From assembly GCA_945897755.1 (NCBI GenBank), contig CAMDGH010000001.1:23671-87670 (forward strand): a stretch of DNA of 64,000 nt. The letters run 5' to 3'. This document shows positions 47,931-58,593 of this stretch, in pieces. A program made the position numbers and the translations under genes. Below the pieces are notes generated by a model. It worked only from the letters and a program-made list of their open reading frames with translations, did not search any database and had not been told where the DNA came from. Source of the DNA: Chryseobacterium gleum. GTDB lineage: Bacteria; Bacteroidota; Bacteroidia; Flavobacteriales_D; Crocinitomicaceae. Every line of letters starts with the position of its first letter. The first letter of the stretch is position 1.

Positions 47931-50062
47931 CTGATAAACAATCCATAGCGCTTAGAGTCTATTTTGTTGGTTTTGTATTTATTGCAGCTCTTTTATGCGT
48001 TGTTTTTGAAACCTTTTCTATTCAAATGGATGAATATAATCCTGAGTTTAAAACAAATTCGAAATACAACAAAAAAATACCAGTACGTATCTCTAAGAGA
48101 ACACCTCGGATGGGGGATATCCTCGATATGAATGGTATTTCAATGGTGACCTCTATTTCTTTTTTTGATATTTATATGGACCCGACGGTTCCAAGTAAAG
48201 AAGTCTTTGATTCTGAGATTACTGATTTGTGTGAGAAATTAAGTGATTTGTTTCCAGAGGATATTGATCAGCGTGATTTTGAAAATAAAGTGCGTAATGC
48301 GCGTGAAAGAGATCAAAAATATTTATTAGTCAGAAAAAAGGTGACTAATGAGCAACGAAACAGGATAAAAGAGTTCCCGATTTTTAAATTAGGTAGAAAT
48401 AAGGGTGGATTAATTGATTTTATTGAGAATAGCATTAGAAAACGTCCTTTTGGAGATTTGATGAGTCGTACTTTAGGATATTATAAAGTGCTTAAAAATA
48501 ATGAGGTTTTGCGTGTAGGTATTGAAGGGGCGTTTTATGAATACTTGAAAGGGGAAGAAGGGGAAGAGATTGAACAAAGAATTTCAACGGGTTGGAAAAA
48601 AACGGGTCAGGTAATCAAAACGTCTGTTGAAGGAGCAAATGTGGTAACTTCAATTGACAAGGAAATTCAAGAAGTTGCACACAATGAATTATACACTCAA
48701 TTAAGAGATCAAAATGCAACGAGTGGATGCGCTATCGTCATGGAGGTTAAAACTGGTTTCATAAAAGCGATAGTCAACTTATCCCAAGAAAATGATGAAA
48801 GTCCATCAGGTAAAAAATCAAATGTAAAACCTGTTTTTACAGAACGTTATAATCAAGCCATTGGATCTAGAGAGGTTCCCGGTTCTACTTTTAAGTTAGC
48901 TTCTTTAATGGCGGGGCTTGAAGACGATAAATTTAAAATCTCGGATGAAGTTCAGGGGGCTAGTTTGTATCGTTTTAATGGACTAACCTTGCATGAAGTT
49001 AAAGGTCATAACTATGGTAAAATGACTATCCAACAAGCATTTGAAAAGTCTTCTAATGTTATTGCTAGAATCATATATAGGGCATATCGCGATGAGCCTC
49101 AATTGTTCATTAAGCGTTTAGAACAATTTGGATTAACAGAGTCGTTAGACCTTGATTTAGTCGGTGAGCCAAATCCTAAATTTTATCGACCAGGATCTAA
49201 TAGTTGGCATAATGCGACCCTTGCTTCCATGGCTGTAGGGTATGAGTTTCAACAAACACCTCTTCAAACATTAGCTTTTTATAATGCGGTTGCTAATCAC
49301 GGTAAATTTATGAAGCCTCAATTTGTAAAAAAAATTACGCGTGGTCAAGACCTTGTGAAAGAATTTCAACCCATCGTTTTAAAACAGAAAATTTGTTCAA
49401 TGCAAACATTAGAGATTCTTCAAAAATGTTTAAAAGGAGTTATGACTGATGGAACGGGTAAGAAAATAACCTCTTCTTATTTTGATATTGCAGGTAAAAC
49501 TGGAACTGCAATGATATTAAATGATAAAAGTAAAAAAAGTGAACATGTTTATTTAGCCTCTTTTGTTGGCTATTTCCCAGTCAAAAACCCCCTCTATTCT
49601 TGTATTGTTTCGGTTGAAGCTGTTGGTAATAATGTGTATGGTGGATCAATGTCCGGTAAAGTTTTTTCAGAAATTGCAAATAAAGTCTATGCGACTAGTT
49701 TGAAATATCATAAAGCAATTAATGAAAATGGTGTAAAAAAACATGAGGTTCCTATTTCAAAAAACGGAAATAGTTATGATCTAAAAAAAGCATTAAAAAA
49801 ATTAAATGTTCCATATCGATCTAATACGCATGAAGAATGGGTAAAAACGACTAAAGGGAATGTAGTGGTATTGGATCATGTTGCTTTCAATAAGTCAAAG
49901 GTTCCTAATGTGATTGGAATGACTGCAAAAGATGCCGTAAAGTTAATAGAAACAACTGGAATGTATGTTAGTTTGAGGGGTTATGGTAGGGTTGTGAGTC
50001 AGACTGAGCCTGCAGGGAATCCAGTTTATAAAGGAGGTTTAATTCAATTGAAACTTGAATGA
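47927..50062 (+). CDS. ftsI: Penicillin-binding protein 2/3 type transpeptidase with PASTA domain (FtsI)
   Basis: The 711-residue class B PBP has one N-terminal membrane helix (about 8-28), a dimerisation domain and a transpeptidase domain with catalytic Ser320 (G-S-T-F-K), the S-S-N motif and Lys524-Thr-Gly (G-K-T-G-T-A). A C-terminal PASTA domain follows (V-P-N-V-I-G-M-T-A-K-D-A-V-K-L-I). It cross-links septal peptidoglycan. The start is GTG, overlapping the ftsL-like gene by 4 bases. Confidence 0.94.
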   Translation: MTDKQSIALRVYFVGFVFIAALLCVVFETFSIQMDEYNPEFKTNSKYNKKIPVRISKRTPRMGDILDMNGISMVTSISFFDIYMDPTVPSKEVFDSEITDLCEKLSDLFPEDIDQRDFENKVRNARERDQKYLLVRKKVTNEQRNRIKEFPIFKLGRNKGGLIDFIENSIRKRPFGDLMSRTLGYYKVLKNNEVLRVGIEGAFYEYLKGEEGEEIEQRISTGWKKTGQVIKTSVEGANVVTSIDKEIQEVAHNELYTQLRDQNATSGCAIVMEVKTGFIKAIVNLSQENDESPSGKKSNVKPVFTERYNQAIGSREVPGSTFKLASLMAGLEDDKFKISDEVQGASLYRFNGLTLHEVKGHNYGKMTIQQAFEKSSNVIARIIYRAYRDEPQLFIKRLEQFGLTESLDLDLVGEPNPKFYRPGSNSWHNATLASMAVGYEFQQTPLQTLAFYNAVANHGKFMKPQFVKKITRGQDLVKEFQPIVLKQKICSMQTLEILQKCLKGVMTDGTGKKITSSYFDIAGKTGTAMILNDKSKKSEHVYLASFVGYFPVKNPLYSCIVSVEAVGNNVYGGSMSGKVFSEIANKVYATSLKYHKAINENGVKKHEVPISKNGNSYDLKKALKKLNVPYRSNTHEEWVKTTKGNVVVLDHVAFNKSKVPNVIGMTAKDAVKLIETTGMYVSLRGYGRVVSQTEPAGNPVYKGGLIQLKLE

Positions 50063-51519
50063 TGAATACACTTGAAATCATAACTCTTATTCGGCCAACT
50101 AAGGTTGTTGGTATGGTCAATTTTTCAATCACGGATGTAGTCTTTGATTCTAGGATAGCTTCCTCTTCCTCTTTATTTGTAGCCATTAAAGGGGTGCACG
50201 TAGATGGGCACGATTTCATTTATTCGTTAGCTACTAATGGAGTAAGATTAATTGTTTCAGAAGTTTTTGTTGAGGTCCCAGATAAGTGTTGTTTGTTAAT
50301 TGTAGAAAATTCTGCACGTGCACTGGGTGTAATTGCAGCCGCTTTTTATGGTAATCCATCTAATAAATTAAAACTGATTGGGATTACGGGTACGAATGGG
50401 AAAACAACTTCTGTTACTTTGTTACATGCTTTGTTTTTAGGATTAGGTTACAAGGTAGGCTTACTTTCTACGGTTGTTAATAAGATTGGGCTACAAGAAT
50501 ATCCATCCACACACACTACTCCTGATCCGATTTCCTTAAATAAATTATTAGCTGAAATGGTTTCACAAGGATGTGATTATTGTTTTATGGAGGTAAGCTC
50601 TCATGCTGTTGTTCAAGAAAGAATTGCTGGTCTTTGCTTTCAAGGTGGAGTATTTACAAACATTACGCACGATCATTTAGATTATCATGGAACGTTTAAG
50701 GAATATATTTTTGCTAAAAAAAGATTCTTTGACCAAATGGAAATAGGCGCTTTCGCTTTAACCAATGTTGATGATAAAAATGGTCAGGTGATGATGCAAA
50801 ATACAAAAGCATTGGTTTATTCTTATGCGCTTAAATCACCAGCAGATTTTAAAGTGAAAATTATGGAGAATCAATTCTCAGGATTGGTTTTAAATATAAA
50901 TAATCAAGAAGTTTGGACAAAATTAATAGGATCTTTTAATGCCTATAATTTATTGGTAGTTTATGCCGTCTCTATTTTGTTAGAGCAAGATCCAATTGAA
51001 ACTTTAAGTGTGTTGAGTAACCTTGACTCTGTTGTAGGTCGTTTTCAATATGTTAGAAGTAATACGGGCATCATTGCAATCGTAGATTATGCGCATACGC
51101 CTGATGCGTTAGAAAATGTGTTGCATACGATTGGGTCCATACGATCTCGGAATGAAACTGTTTTTACGGTTATTGGATGCGGAGGGGATAGAGATAAGAC
51201 TAAAAGACCTAAAATGGCATCAATCGCTTGCGATTTAAGTGATAAAGTAATCATTACATCTGATAATCCACGTTCCGAAAATCCAGAAGATATAATAAAG
51301 GATATGATGGAGGGAGTTAGTGGACTACATTTTAAAAAAACACTGTCAATTTCCGATAGGGAACAAGCAATCAAAACAGCTTGTGCAATGGCCTTACCAA
51401 ATGATATTATTCTGATTGCGGGTAAAGGGCATGAGAACTACCAAGAAATTAATGGTGTCAAACATCATTTTGATGATATGGAGATAGTTAAACAATTATT
51501 TATAAAATTAGGAATATAA
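50059..51519 (+). CDS. murE: UDP-MurNAc-tripeptide synthetase MurE
   Basis: The 486-residue Mur ligase has the P-loop [11 protein letters not shown] and H-T-T-P-D-P. The D-N-P-R motif at residues 402-405 indicates meso-diaminopimelate as the third residue, typical for Gram-negative walls. ATG overlaps the ftsI stop (ATGA), and the gene's last base is the first base of mraY. Confidence 0.97.
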   Translation: MMNTLEIITLIRPTKVVGMVNFSITDVVFDSRIASSSSLFVAIKGVHVDGHDFIYSLATNGVRLIVSEVFVEVPDKCCLLIVENSARALGVIAAAFYGNPSNKLKLIGITGTNGKTTSVTLLHALFLGLGYKVGLLSTVVNKIGLQEYPSTHTTPDPISLNKLLAEMVSQGCDYCFMEVSSHAVVQERIAGLCFQGGVFTNITHDHLDYHGTFKEYIFAKKRFFDQMEIGAFALTNVDDKNGQVMMQNTKALVYSYALKSPADFKVKIMENQFSGLVLNINNQEVWTKLIGSFNAYNLLVVYAVSILLEQDPIETLSVLSNLDSVVGRFQYVRSNTGIIAIVDYAHTPDALENVLHTIGSIRSRNETVFTVIGCGGDRDKTKRPKMASIACDLSDKVIITSDNPRSENPEDIIKDMMEGVSGLHFKKTLSISDREQAIKTACAMALPNDIILIAGKGHENYQEINGVKHHFDDMEIVKQLFIKLGI

Positions 51520-52766
51520 TGTTGTATTATTTATTTGATTTCTTAGACAAGATGAATTTTCCAGGGGCTGGATTATTTCATTTTATTTCTTTTCGTGCTG
51601 CTTTAGCATTGATAAGCTCTTTAATAATCTCAGTCGTTTTTGGTAAGAAATTGATCAATTTATTGAGGAATCAACAAATTGGTGAAACGGTTCGAGATTT
51701 AGGTTTGTCTGGTCAAATTGAAAAGTCAGGTACTCCAACAATGGGTGGACTAATCATTTTAAGCGCAATTATAATACCAACCTTGCTATTCGCTAAGCTT
51801 CACAATATATATGTGATTACAATGTTGATTACTACTGTTTGGCTTGGTTTAATCGGTTTTATTGACGATTATATTAAAGTTTTTAGAAAAAACAAAGACG
51901 GACTTGCAGGGAAGTTTAAAATTGTCGGACAAGTTGGAGTAGGAATAATTGTAGGTTGTATTTTATATTTTAATAATGATGTTAAAGTTCATAAGCTAGT
52001 CCATAATTCACATGTGTTGAGCCCTGAAGAACGTCTTGTAAATCATCATCATACTGATTTAGTAAAGGATGCTCATTTTAAGTGGATTGAAACCCGAGAT
52101 ATGACGACTACTATTCCTTTTGTTAAAGGAAATGAATTCAATTATAATTGGTTGATTAAGGATTCTAACAAATCTTGGGGATGGTTGATTTTTATTCCGG
52201 TTGTGATTTTTATTGTAATTGCGGTCTCTAATGGGGCTAATATAACCGATGGTTTAGATGGATTGGCAACAGGAACTTCTGCGATTATTGGACTTGCATT
52301 AGCTGTATTTGCTTATGTGAGTTCTAATGTCCGTTTTGCAGATTATTTAGATGTGATGTATATTCCAAGGGCAGAGGAGTTGGTTATTTTCATTGCCGCT
52401 TTTGTTGGTTCCTGTATTGGTTTTTTGTGGTATAATTCATATCCAGCTCAAGTTTTTATGGGAGACACAGGTAGTTTGGCTCTGGGTGGTATTGTTGCAG
52501 TATTTGCTATATCTATTCGAAAAGAGTTATTGATTCCTATTTTGTGTGGTGTATTTTTAATCGAGAATCTTTCGGTCATGATTCAAGTGGGGTATTTTAA
52601 GTATACCAAAAAACGATTCGGTGAAGGAAGGAGGGTTTTCCTGATGGCTCCTCTTCACCATCATTATCAAAAGTCAGGAATTCATGAAGCGAAAATTGTT
52701 TCTCGCTTTTGGATTATTGCGGTCCTTCTTGCTGTAATTACAATTGTAACTCTTAAAGTGAGATAA
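51519..52766 (+). CDS. mraY: Phospho-MurNAc-pentapeptide transferase MraY
   Basis: The 415-residue integral membrane enzyme has about ten helices. Signatures are [31 protein letters not shown] and [12 protein letters not shown], holding the catalytic Asp residues, plus P-L-H-H-H-Y. It makes lipid I from undecaprenyl phosphate. A hydrophilic insert around residues 155-195 (N-N-D-V-K-V-H to E-T-R-D) makes it longer than the 360-residue E. coli protein. Confidence 0.97.
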   Translation: MLYYLFDFLDKMNFPGAGLFHFISFRAALALISSLIISVVFGKKLINLLRNQQIGETVRDLGLSGQIEKSGTPTMGGLIILSAIIIPTLLFAKLHNIYVITMLITTVWLGLIGFIDDYIKVFRKNKDGLAGKFKIVGQVGVGIIVGCILYFNNDVKVHKLVHNSHVLSPEERLVNHHHTDLVKDAHFKWIETRDMTTTIPFVKGNEFNYNWLIKDSNKSWGWLIFIPVVIFIVIAVSNGANITDGLDGLATGTSAIIGLALAVFAYVSSNVRFADYLDVMYIPRAEELVIFIAAFVGSCIGFLWYNSYPAQVFMGDTGSLALGGIVAVFAISIRKELLIPILCGVFLIENLSVMIQVGYFKYTKKRFGEGRRVFLMAPLHHHYQKSGIHEAKIVSRFWIIAVLLAVITIVTLKVR

Positions 52767-52768
52767 TA

Positions 52769-54112
52769 ATGGAAGGAAAAGGGAAATTCATTGTAATTCT
52801 TGGTGGTGGTGAAAGTGGTGTTGGTGCTGCTATTCTTGCCATTAAAAAAGAATGGACTGTTTTTGTTTCTGATTCGGGATCGATTAAAGATGAGTTTAAA
52901 TTAGAACTTGATGATTATGGTATTCTATGGGAGGAACAAGGTCATTCTTTAGATAAAATGCAAAACAGTGATTTGGTAGTTAAATCACCGGGGATACCAG
53001 ATTCTTCAAGTATTGTAAGGTTTTTCAAGGATAAAAGCATTCCTATTATTTCAGAAATAGAATTTGGTGGTTTTTACTGTAATGCTAAAACCGTTTGTAT
53101 TACTGGAAGTAACGGTAAAACGACTACTACGATGTTAATTTACCATATTTTTAAAAAGGCAAATATCAATGTGGGTCTTGCTGGTAATGTAGGAAAAAGT
53201 TTTGCCAAGCAAGTTGCAGTTGAAAAATTTGACTGGTATGTATTAGAATTAAGTTCATTTCAATTAGATGGCATGTATACATTTCAAGCTGATATCGCTG
53301 TTTTGTTAAATATTACGCCTGATCATTTAGATAGATACGATTACAATATGCAACACTATGTTGATTCTAAGTTACGTATCATACAAAATCAAACACCTCA
53401 ACATTATTTCATTTACAATGCTGACGATGAGTTAATTGTGAATGAGATAAATAAAAAAAATATGCAATCTACGATGTTGCCTTTCAGTATCATTAAGGAA
53501 TTGGAAGTAGGCGCATACAGTATAAATAATCAAATAATCATAAATATAAAAGATCCAATTATTATGTCAATCCACGATTTAGCTTTAAAAGGGAAACACA
53601 ACACCCAAAATTCACTTGCTTCTGGAATAGCAGCTCGTTTAGTAGATATTCGCAAAGATGTTGTGAGAGAAAGTTTCACTGATTTTGTAAATGTTGAACA
53701 TCGCTTAGAATTTGTTGCGAAAGTTCATGGAATTTCATTCATAAATGATTCGAAAGCAACTAATGTAAATTCTACTTGGTTTGCATTGGAAAGTATGGAA
53801 AACCAAACGGTATGGATTGTTGGGGGTGTTGATAAAGGGAATGACTACGCTGAGTTAACGGACCTAGTGAAAGAAAAAGTGAAGGCAATTATTTGTCTTG
53901 GTCACGACAATAAAAAAATTATCGATGCCTTTTCAGGTTTTGTAGATACGATTGTTGAAGCTGGATCTGCAATTGAGGCGGTTGCCTATGGATATCGCTT
54001 AGCTAAAAAAGATGAAACGGTTTTACTTTCTCCTGCATGTGCAAGTTTCGATTTGTTTGAAAATTATGAAGATAGAGGAAATCAATTTAAATCGGCTGTA
54101 AAGTCTTTGTAA
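52769..54112 (+). CDS. murD: UDP-MurNAc-L-alanine:D-glutamate ligase MurD
   Basis: The 447-residue Mur ligase has an N-terminal UDP-binding Rossmann segment V-I-L-G-G-G-E-S-G-V-G, the P-loop C-I-T-G-S-N-G-K-T-T-T, N-I-T-P-D-H-L-D-R and F-I-N-D-S-K-A-T-N. It adds D-Glu to UDP-MurNAc-L-Ala in the cytoplasm. It begins two bases after mraY. Confidence 0.97.
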   Translation: MEGKGKFIVILGGGESGVGAAILAIKKEWTVFVSDSGSIKDEFKLELDDYGILWEEQGHSLDKMQNSDLVVKSPGIPDSSSIVRFFKDKSIPIISEIEFGGFYCNAKTVCITGSNGKTTTTMLIYHIFKKANINVGLAGNVGKSFAKQVAVEKFDWYVLELSSFQLDGMYTFQADIAVLLNITPDHLDRYDYNMQHYVDSKLRIIQNQTPQHYFIYNADDELIVNEINKKNMQSTMLPFSIIKELEVGAYSINNQIIINIKDPIIMSIHDLALKGKHNTQNSLASGIAARLVDIRKDVVRESFTDFVNVEHRLEFVAKVHGISFINDSKATNVNSTWFALESMENQTVWIVGGVDKGNDYAELTDLVKEKVKAIICLGHDNKKIIDAFSGFVDTIVEAGSAIEAVAYGYRLAKKDETVLLSPACASFDLFENYEDRGNQFKSAVKSL

Positions 54113-54128
54113 TTTTAAATAAATTAAT

Positions 54129-55304
54129 TTGTTTCAATTATTTAAATACCTTAAAGGAGACCGTGCAATCTGGGTAATTTCAATTGTATTACTAGGGTTT
54201 TCAATGGTAAGTGTGTTCAGTTTTGTTCCTATTCTTGTGAAAATCGAGAAGGGTTCAACACCGTATCATTTCTTATTAAAACATATGTTTTATGTTTTAA
54301 TTGGATTTGCAGCTATGTTTTTTATTCATAGAAAAGATCCAATTATTTTTTCCAAATATGCCAAGCTTGCCTTAATTGTTTCTATTATTCTCCTTCTTTA
54401 TACAATGGTTTTTGGAACAAAAGTAAATGATGCAGGAAGGTGGATTAAAATCCCATTTATTGGATTAACATTCCAATCATCAGATTTTGCTAAACTTGGA
54501 TTAATTATTTATTTATCGAAGGTTTTAGCCAAACGAAAAGATGATTTTAAAAACTGGAAATCAGGATTTTGGAATGTTATTGGGCCAATTGCATTCGTTT
54601 GTATTTTAATCCTAAAGGATAATTTTTCTACGGCCATTCTTTTGTTTATGATGTGTTTCATTTTACTTTTTATTGGTAGGTATCCGATTAAAAAAATGTT
54701 AGCTGCAATTGGTTCTGGTATGGCTATTGCGTTACTTTTGGTAGGTCTTCATATTGCTCTTCCAAGCGTAAATATCCTGCCGAGGTATGAAACTTGGAAA
54801 AACCGGATATTAAATCGCATGGAAAGTGATCGCAATGTGTTAGCGAATGCCCAGTCTAAAAATGCGGAATTAGCAATTTATAATGGTGGTTTTATTGGAC
54901 AAGGGGTAGGTGATGGAAAGTTAAAGGAATACTTACCCGAAGCTTATGCAGATTTCTATTATTCTAGTTTTGTTGAGGAGTTTGGATCGCTCGCTGCAAT
55001 TGGTTTAATTTTTATTTATGCGTTATTAATGTTTAGGACTATTCGGATTGGACTTAAGTCAGATAAGGCCTTTGAGACTTTTTTGTGTGTAGGAATTGCA
55101 ATTTTATTGTTAACACAAGCTACCGTTAATATGATGGTGTGTACAGGCATTTTTCCTGTAACGGGACAAAATATGCCTTTGCTTGCAATGGGAGGATCGG
55201 CCTTAATTATGACATGTGTTTCTATTGGGATCATTCAATCGGTTGCAAGTCGTTTGAAAAATACTGAAAATCAGTCGGAAAGTGAAAATAGTATCGAAGT
55301 TTAA
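54129..55304 (+). CDS. ftsW: Cell division SEDS glycosyltransferase FtsW
   Basis: The 391-residue SEDS protein has about ten membrane helices. Landmarks are A-G-R-W-I-K-I-P-F-I-G-L-T-F-Q-S-S-D-F-A-K, K-D-N-F-S-T-A, and F-P-V-T-G-Q-N-M-P-L-L-A-M-G-G-S-A near the C-terminus. It polymerises lipid II at the septum together with the class B PBP. The start appears to be TTG at 54129 because no ATG lies in the first part of the frame. Confidence 0.95.
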   Translation: MFQLFKYLKGDRAIWVISIVLLGFSMVSVFSFVPILVKIEKGSTPYHFLLKHMFYVLIGFAAMFFIHRKDPIIFSKYAKLALIVSIILLLYTMVFGTKVNDAGRWIKIPFIGLTFQSSDFAKLGLIIYLSKVLAKRKDDFKNWKSGFWNVIGPIAFVCILILKDNFSTAILLFMMCFILLFIGRYPIKKMLAAIGSGMAIALLLVGLHIALPSVNILPRYETWKNRILNRMESDRNVLANAQSKNAELAIYNGGFIGQGVGDGKLKEYLPEAYADFYYSSFVEEFGSLAAIGLIFIYALLMFRTIRIGLKSDKAFETFLCVGIAILLLTQATVNMMVCTGIFPVTGQNMPLLAMGGSALIMTCVSIGIIQSVASRLKNTENQSESENSIEV

Positions 55305-55306
55305 AT

Positions 55307-56410
55307 ATGGATAGAGTCGTTATTTCTGGAGGTGGTACTGGTGGACATATTTTTCCAGCGATTGCTATCGCAAATGAGTTAAAAGATCGTTTCCCAACGA
55401 TTGATGTTTTATTTGTTGGTGCTTTAGGCAAAATGGAAATGCAAAAGGTCCCTGCGGCAGGTTATAAAATCATTGGACTTCCAATTACTGGATTCCAGCG
55501 TAGGATTACCTTATCTAATTTTTTACTTCCTTTTAAATTAATATATAGTCTTTTTTTAGCATATCGCTTAATTAAAAAGTTTAATCCGGATGTTGTTATT
55601 GGTGTTGGGGGATACGCAAGTGGACCGACTTTGAGGATGGCTGCACTCGCTGGCATTCCTTCGGTGATCCAGGAACAAAATTCTTTTCCTGGAAAAACAA
55701 ATCAATTGTTAGCTAAACATGTTTCTAAGGTTTGTGTTGCTTATGACGGATTGGATGTTTTTTTTCCTGCTTCAAAACTTATTTTTACCGGAAATCCTGT
55801 AAGAAATGAAGTCATTACGATTACGGGTAAACGGGAAAGTGGAATCAATTTTTTTAAATTAGATCCTTCGCGTAAAACAATTTTGATTGTCGGTGGAAGT
55901 TTAGGGGCTAGAACTTTGAACGAAAGTATAGTTTCTAATTTGGAGATCATCTATGAATCTGGTTGTCAGGTTTTATGGCAATGTGGATCATATTATTTCC
56001 CTCAATTGAATGAATCAAATCATTTGTTTGTCAATAATCGTGTTCATTTAAATGAATTTATTAAAGAAATGGATTTAGCTTATTCTGTTGCCGATATTAT
56101 TGTTTCTAGAGCTGGAGCTATTTCTATTTCAGAGTTATGTTTGGTGAAAAAACCGATTATTTTAGTTCCTTCTCCTAATGTTGCTGAAGATCATCAAACG
56201 AAAAACGCACTTGCTTTATCCTCAAAAAATGCAGCTCTTTTGGTTTCTGATATTTCAGCAAAAACAGTATTGATTCCTACTGTTTTATCAACATTAAAGG
56301 ATGATGTGCTGATGAAGGAATTGAGCATGAACATATCCAAATTGGGAATTAATGATGCCGCAAACAGGATTGTAAATGAATTGGTTAATTTGGTGAGTCA
56401 TGGAAAATAG
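55307..56410 (+). CDS. murG: UDP-GlcNAc:lipid I N-acetylglucosaminyltransferase MurG
   Basis: The 367-residue GT-B enzyme has the G-loops S-G-G-G-T-G-G-H-I-F-P-A and V-G-G-Y-A-S-G-P, L-I-V-G-G-S-L-G-A-R-T-L-N, and S-R-A-G-A-I-S-I-S-E-L. It makes lipid II on the inner face of the membrane. It starts two bases after ftsW and overlaps the first possible murC start. Confidence 0.97.
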   Translation: MDRVVISGGGTGGHIFPAIAIANELKDRFPTIDVLFVGALGKMEMQKVPAAGYKIIGLPITGFQRRITLSNFLLPFKLIYSLFLAYRLIKKFNPDVVIGVGGYASGPTLRMAALAGIPSVIQEQNSFPGKTNQLLAKHVSKVCVAYDGLDVFFPASKLIFTGNPVRNEVITITGKRESGINFFKLDPSRKTILIVGGSLGARTLNESIVSNLEIIYESGCQVLWQCGSYYFPQLNESNHLFVNNRVHLNEFIKEMDLAYSVADIIVSRAGAISISELCLVKKPIILVPSPNVAEDHQTKNALALSSKNAALLVSDISAKTVLIPTVLSTLKDDVLMKELSMNISKLGINDAANRIVNELVNLVSHGK

Positions 56411-57779
56411 TAAAATGGAAACGTATAAAAATGTATATTTTATTGGTGTCGGAGGTATTGGTATGTCTGCTTTAGCAAGGTATTTTAATGTCTTAGGTTA
56501 TACTGTTTATGGATATGATAAAACGCCTTCTCCTTTAACTGATACTTTGATTAGGGAAGGGGTTCTAATTCATTTTGATGACAATCCTAATTTAATTATT
56601 GAACTAGGATTAACGATTTTAGACACCTTGGTTGTGTATACTCCAGCGATTCCATCAGACCTCAATGAATTTATTTATTTCTCTGATCATGCTTTTACTT
56701 GTTTGAAAAGGGCAGAAGTGCTGGGGTTAATTACACGAAATTCTAAAAGTGTTTGCGTAGCGGGTACTCACGGTAAAACGACTACGAGTGCTATGTTAGC
56801 GCATATACTTCATAATTCAAGTGTAGGATGTAATGCTTTTTTGGGTGGTATAGCAACTAATTATGATACAAATTACTTGGGTTCAACTACTTCTGAGTAT
56901 ACGGTTATTGAGGCAGATGAGTTTGATCGGTCATTCCTTCAATTAACTCCTTTTATTTCAATTATTACTACAACTGATGCTGACCACTTAGATATATATG
57001 GTAATGTGGAGGAATTTGCGTGTGGATTTAACGCTTATGCTCATTTAATAAATGAGCAAGGAGCTCTCATCGTAAGAAAGGGAATTACCTTGGATTCTGT
57101 TGCGCATCAAATTACGTATGGGAGTGAACTAGATGCGGATTTTTCGTTTATTAATCTGCGTTTTGAGAATAATTTCCAATTAATGGATGTCTATTTTCAA
57201 GGACAATGCTGGACGGATGTTCATTTGGGTTTACCAGGCCTTCATAATGCTGAAAATGCATTGGCTTGCATTGCAGTTTGTATATCTATTGGTTTAACAG
57301 AAGTTGAGATTAGAGATTCACTTCGTTCTTTTAAAGGGGTTAAGAGAAGATTTGAGTTCCATATTAGAAGGAATGAGTTAGTTTACATCGATGATTATGC
57401 GCATCACCCAACAGAAATAAATGCGTTGGTGAATTCGATTAAGAATTTGTATCCGAATAAAAAGATTACAATGGTTTTTCAACCACATTTGTTTTCTCGA
57501 ACACGAGATTTTATTGATGGGTTTGCTCAAGCATTATCTGCTGTTGATTGTCTTTACTTATTGCCTATTTATCCGGCACGTGAAAAACCCATATTGGGTG
57601 TTACCAGTGATGCACTATTTGATTTAATTGATTTAAAGGACAAGCATTTGGTGCCTTACGCAAACCTAGTGGATGTTTTTGTTGTTCCTTCGGAAGGAGT
57701 ATTATTAACCGTCGGTGCTGGTGATATAGACCGCTTGGTGATGCAGTTAAAATGTAAAATTGAAGAAACGTTTAATTAA
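56400..57779 (+). CDS. murC: UDP-MurNAc:L-alanine ligase MurC
   Basis: The 459-residue Mur ligase has an N-terminal F-I-G-V-G-G-I-G-M-S-A-L-A-R, P-loop A-G-T-H-G-K-T-T-T-S, E-A-D-E-F-D-R-S-F-L and D-D-Y-A-H-H-P-T-E-I. It attaches the first L-Ala. Two starts are possible: ATG 56400, overlapping murG by 11 bases, and ATG 56415 just after the murG stop; the family motif begins soon after the second. Confidence 0.97.
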   Translation: MENSKMETYKNVYFIGVGGIGMSALARYFNVLGYTVYGYDKTPSPLTDTLIREGVLIHFDDNPNLIIELGLTILDTLVVYTPAIPSDLNEFIYFSDHAFTCLKRAEVLGLITRNSKSVCVAGTHGKTTTSAMLAHILHNSSVGCNAFLGGIATNYDTNYLGSTTSEYTVIEADEFDRSFLQLTPFISIITTTDADHLDIYGNVEEFACGFNAYAHLINEQGALIVRKGITLDSVAHQITYGSELDADFSFINLRFENNFQLMDVYFQGQCWTDVHLGLPGLHNAENALACIAVCISIGLTEVEIRDSLRSFKGVKRRFEFHIRRNELVYIDDYAHHPTEINALVNSIKNLYPNKKITMVFQPHLFSRTRDFIDGFAQALSAVDCLYLLPIYPAREKPILGVTSDALFDLIDLKDKHLVPYANLVDVFVVPSEGVLLTVGAGDIDRLVMQLKCKIEETFN

Positions 57780-57780
57780 G

Positions 57781-58593
57781 ATGAAGTTGTGGCTTAAAAT
57801 TTTATGTTGGTTTTTGTTTTCCAGTCTTGTTTTCCTTGTAATTAGGGCAGCAAAAAAGGAGGAATCAGATACGGAAATCGCTTATCCAGAAGTTTTTATA
57901 GATGTTAAGGGTGAAAATGCGTTCCTAAATGAAAATGAGCTAAAAAATAGACTTAAACGTAAAGGATTAGTTTACCCTAATCAACCAAAAGACAGCTTAA
58001 ATATTCATAAAATTGAATCTTTCATTCAGAATATGTCAGAGGTTTTAGAGGTAAAGGTATTTGTAAACATTGGTAATTCTTGGAAAATAGTGATTAGGGT
58101 CCGTAAGCCAATTGCCCGAATTTTTAATGCCTATGGAGAGAGTTATTACTTAGATGAATTGGGCTATATGATTAGAAATTCATACCTTTATACGGCTAGG
58201 GTTGTTGTTGTTTCTGGTGAAATTGAAGAGCATTTCTCGAAACGTTCAGTATCAGAAATTATTAACAATAAGTCCTTGAAAAGTAAATCAGAATTAGATG
58301 ATATCTATCGAATATCGTCTTATGTTTGTAAAGATCCTTTTTTTAATTCACAGATAGGTCAAATCTATCTCGAAAAAAACGGTGACTTTTTATTGGTGCC
58401 GCGCGTTGGTGATCAAAAAATAATATTTGGAACAGCTCATAATAGGCTTGAAGTCTCAACGAAATTTCGTAAATTAGCAGACTTTTATGCACAAGGAATT
58501 CCTTATGAAGGCTGGAGTACTTATAATTGCATTAATTTAAAGTACAAAAATCAGGTAGTTTGTAGTAAAAAAGAAAATAATATAGAAAAATGA
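57781..58593 (+). CDS. ftsQ: Cell division protein FtsQ-like
   Basis: The roughly 270-residue protein has one N-terminal membrane helix (about residues 5-22) and a periplasmic region with a POTRA-like part (D-V-K-G-E-N-A-F-L-N-E-N-E-L-K) followed by the FtsQ domain (R-K-P-I-A-R-I-F-N, Y-Y-L-D-E-L-G). Length and position between murC and ftsA fit. The track start is a TTG at 57760; ATG 57781, one base after the murC stop, gives a better N-terminus. It overlaps ftsA by 4 bases. Confidence 0.85.
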   Translation: MKLWLKILCWFLFSSLVFLVIRAAKKEESDTEIAYPEVFIDVKGENAFLNENELKNRLKRKGLVYPNQPKDSLNIHKIESFIQNMSEVLEVKVFVNIGNSWKIVIRVRKPIARIFNAYGESYYLDELGYMIRNSYLYTARVVVVSGEIEEHFSKRSVSEIINNKSLKSKSELDDIYRISSYVCKDPFFNSQIGQIYLEKNGDFLLVPRVGDQKIIFGTAHNRLEVSTKFRKLADFYAQGIPYEGWSTYNCINLKYKNQVVCSKKENNIEK

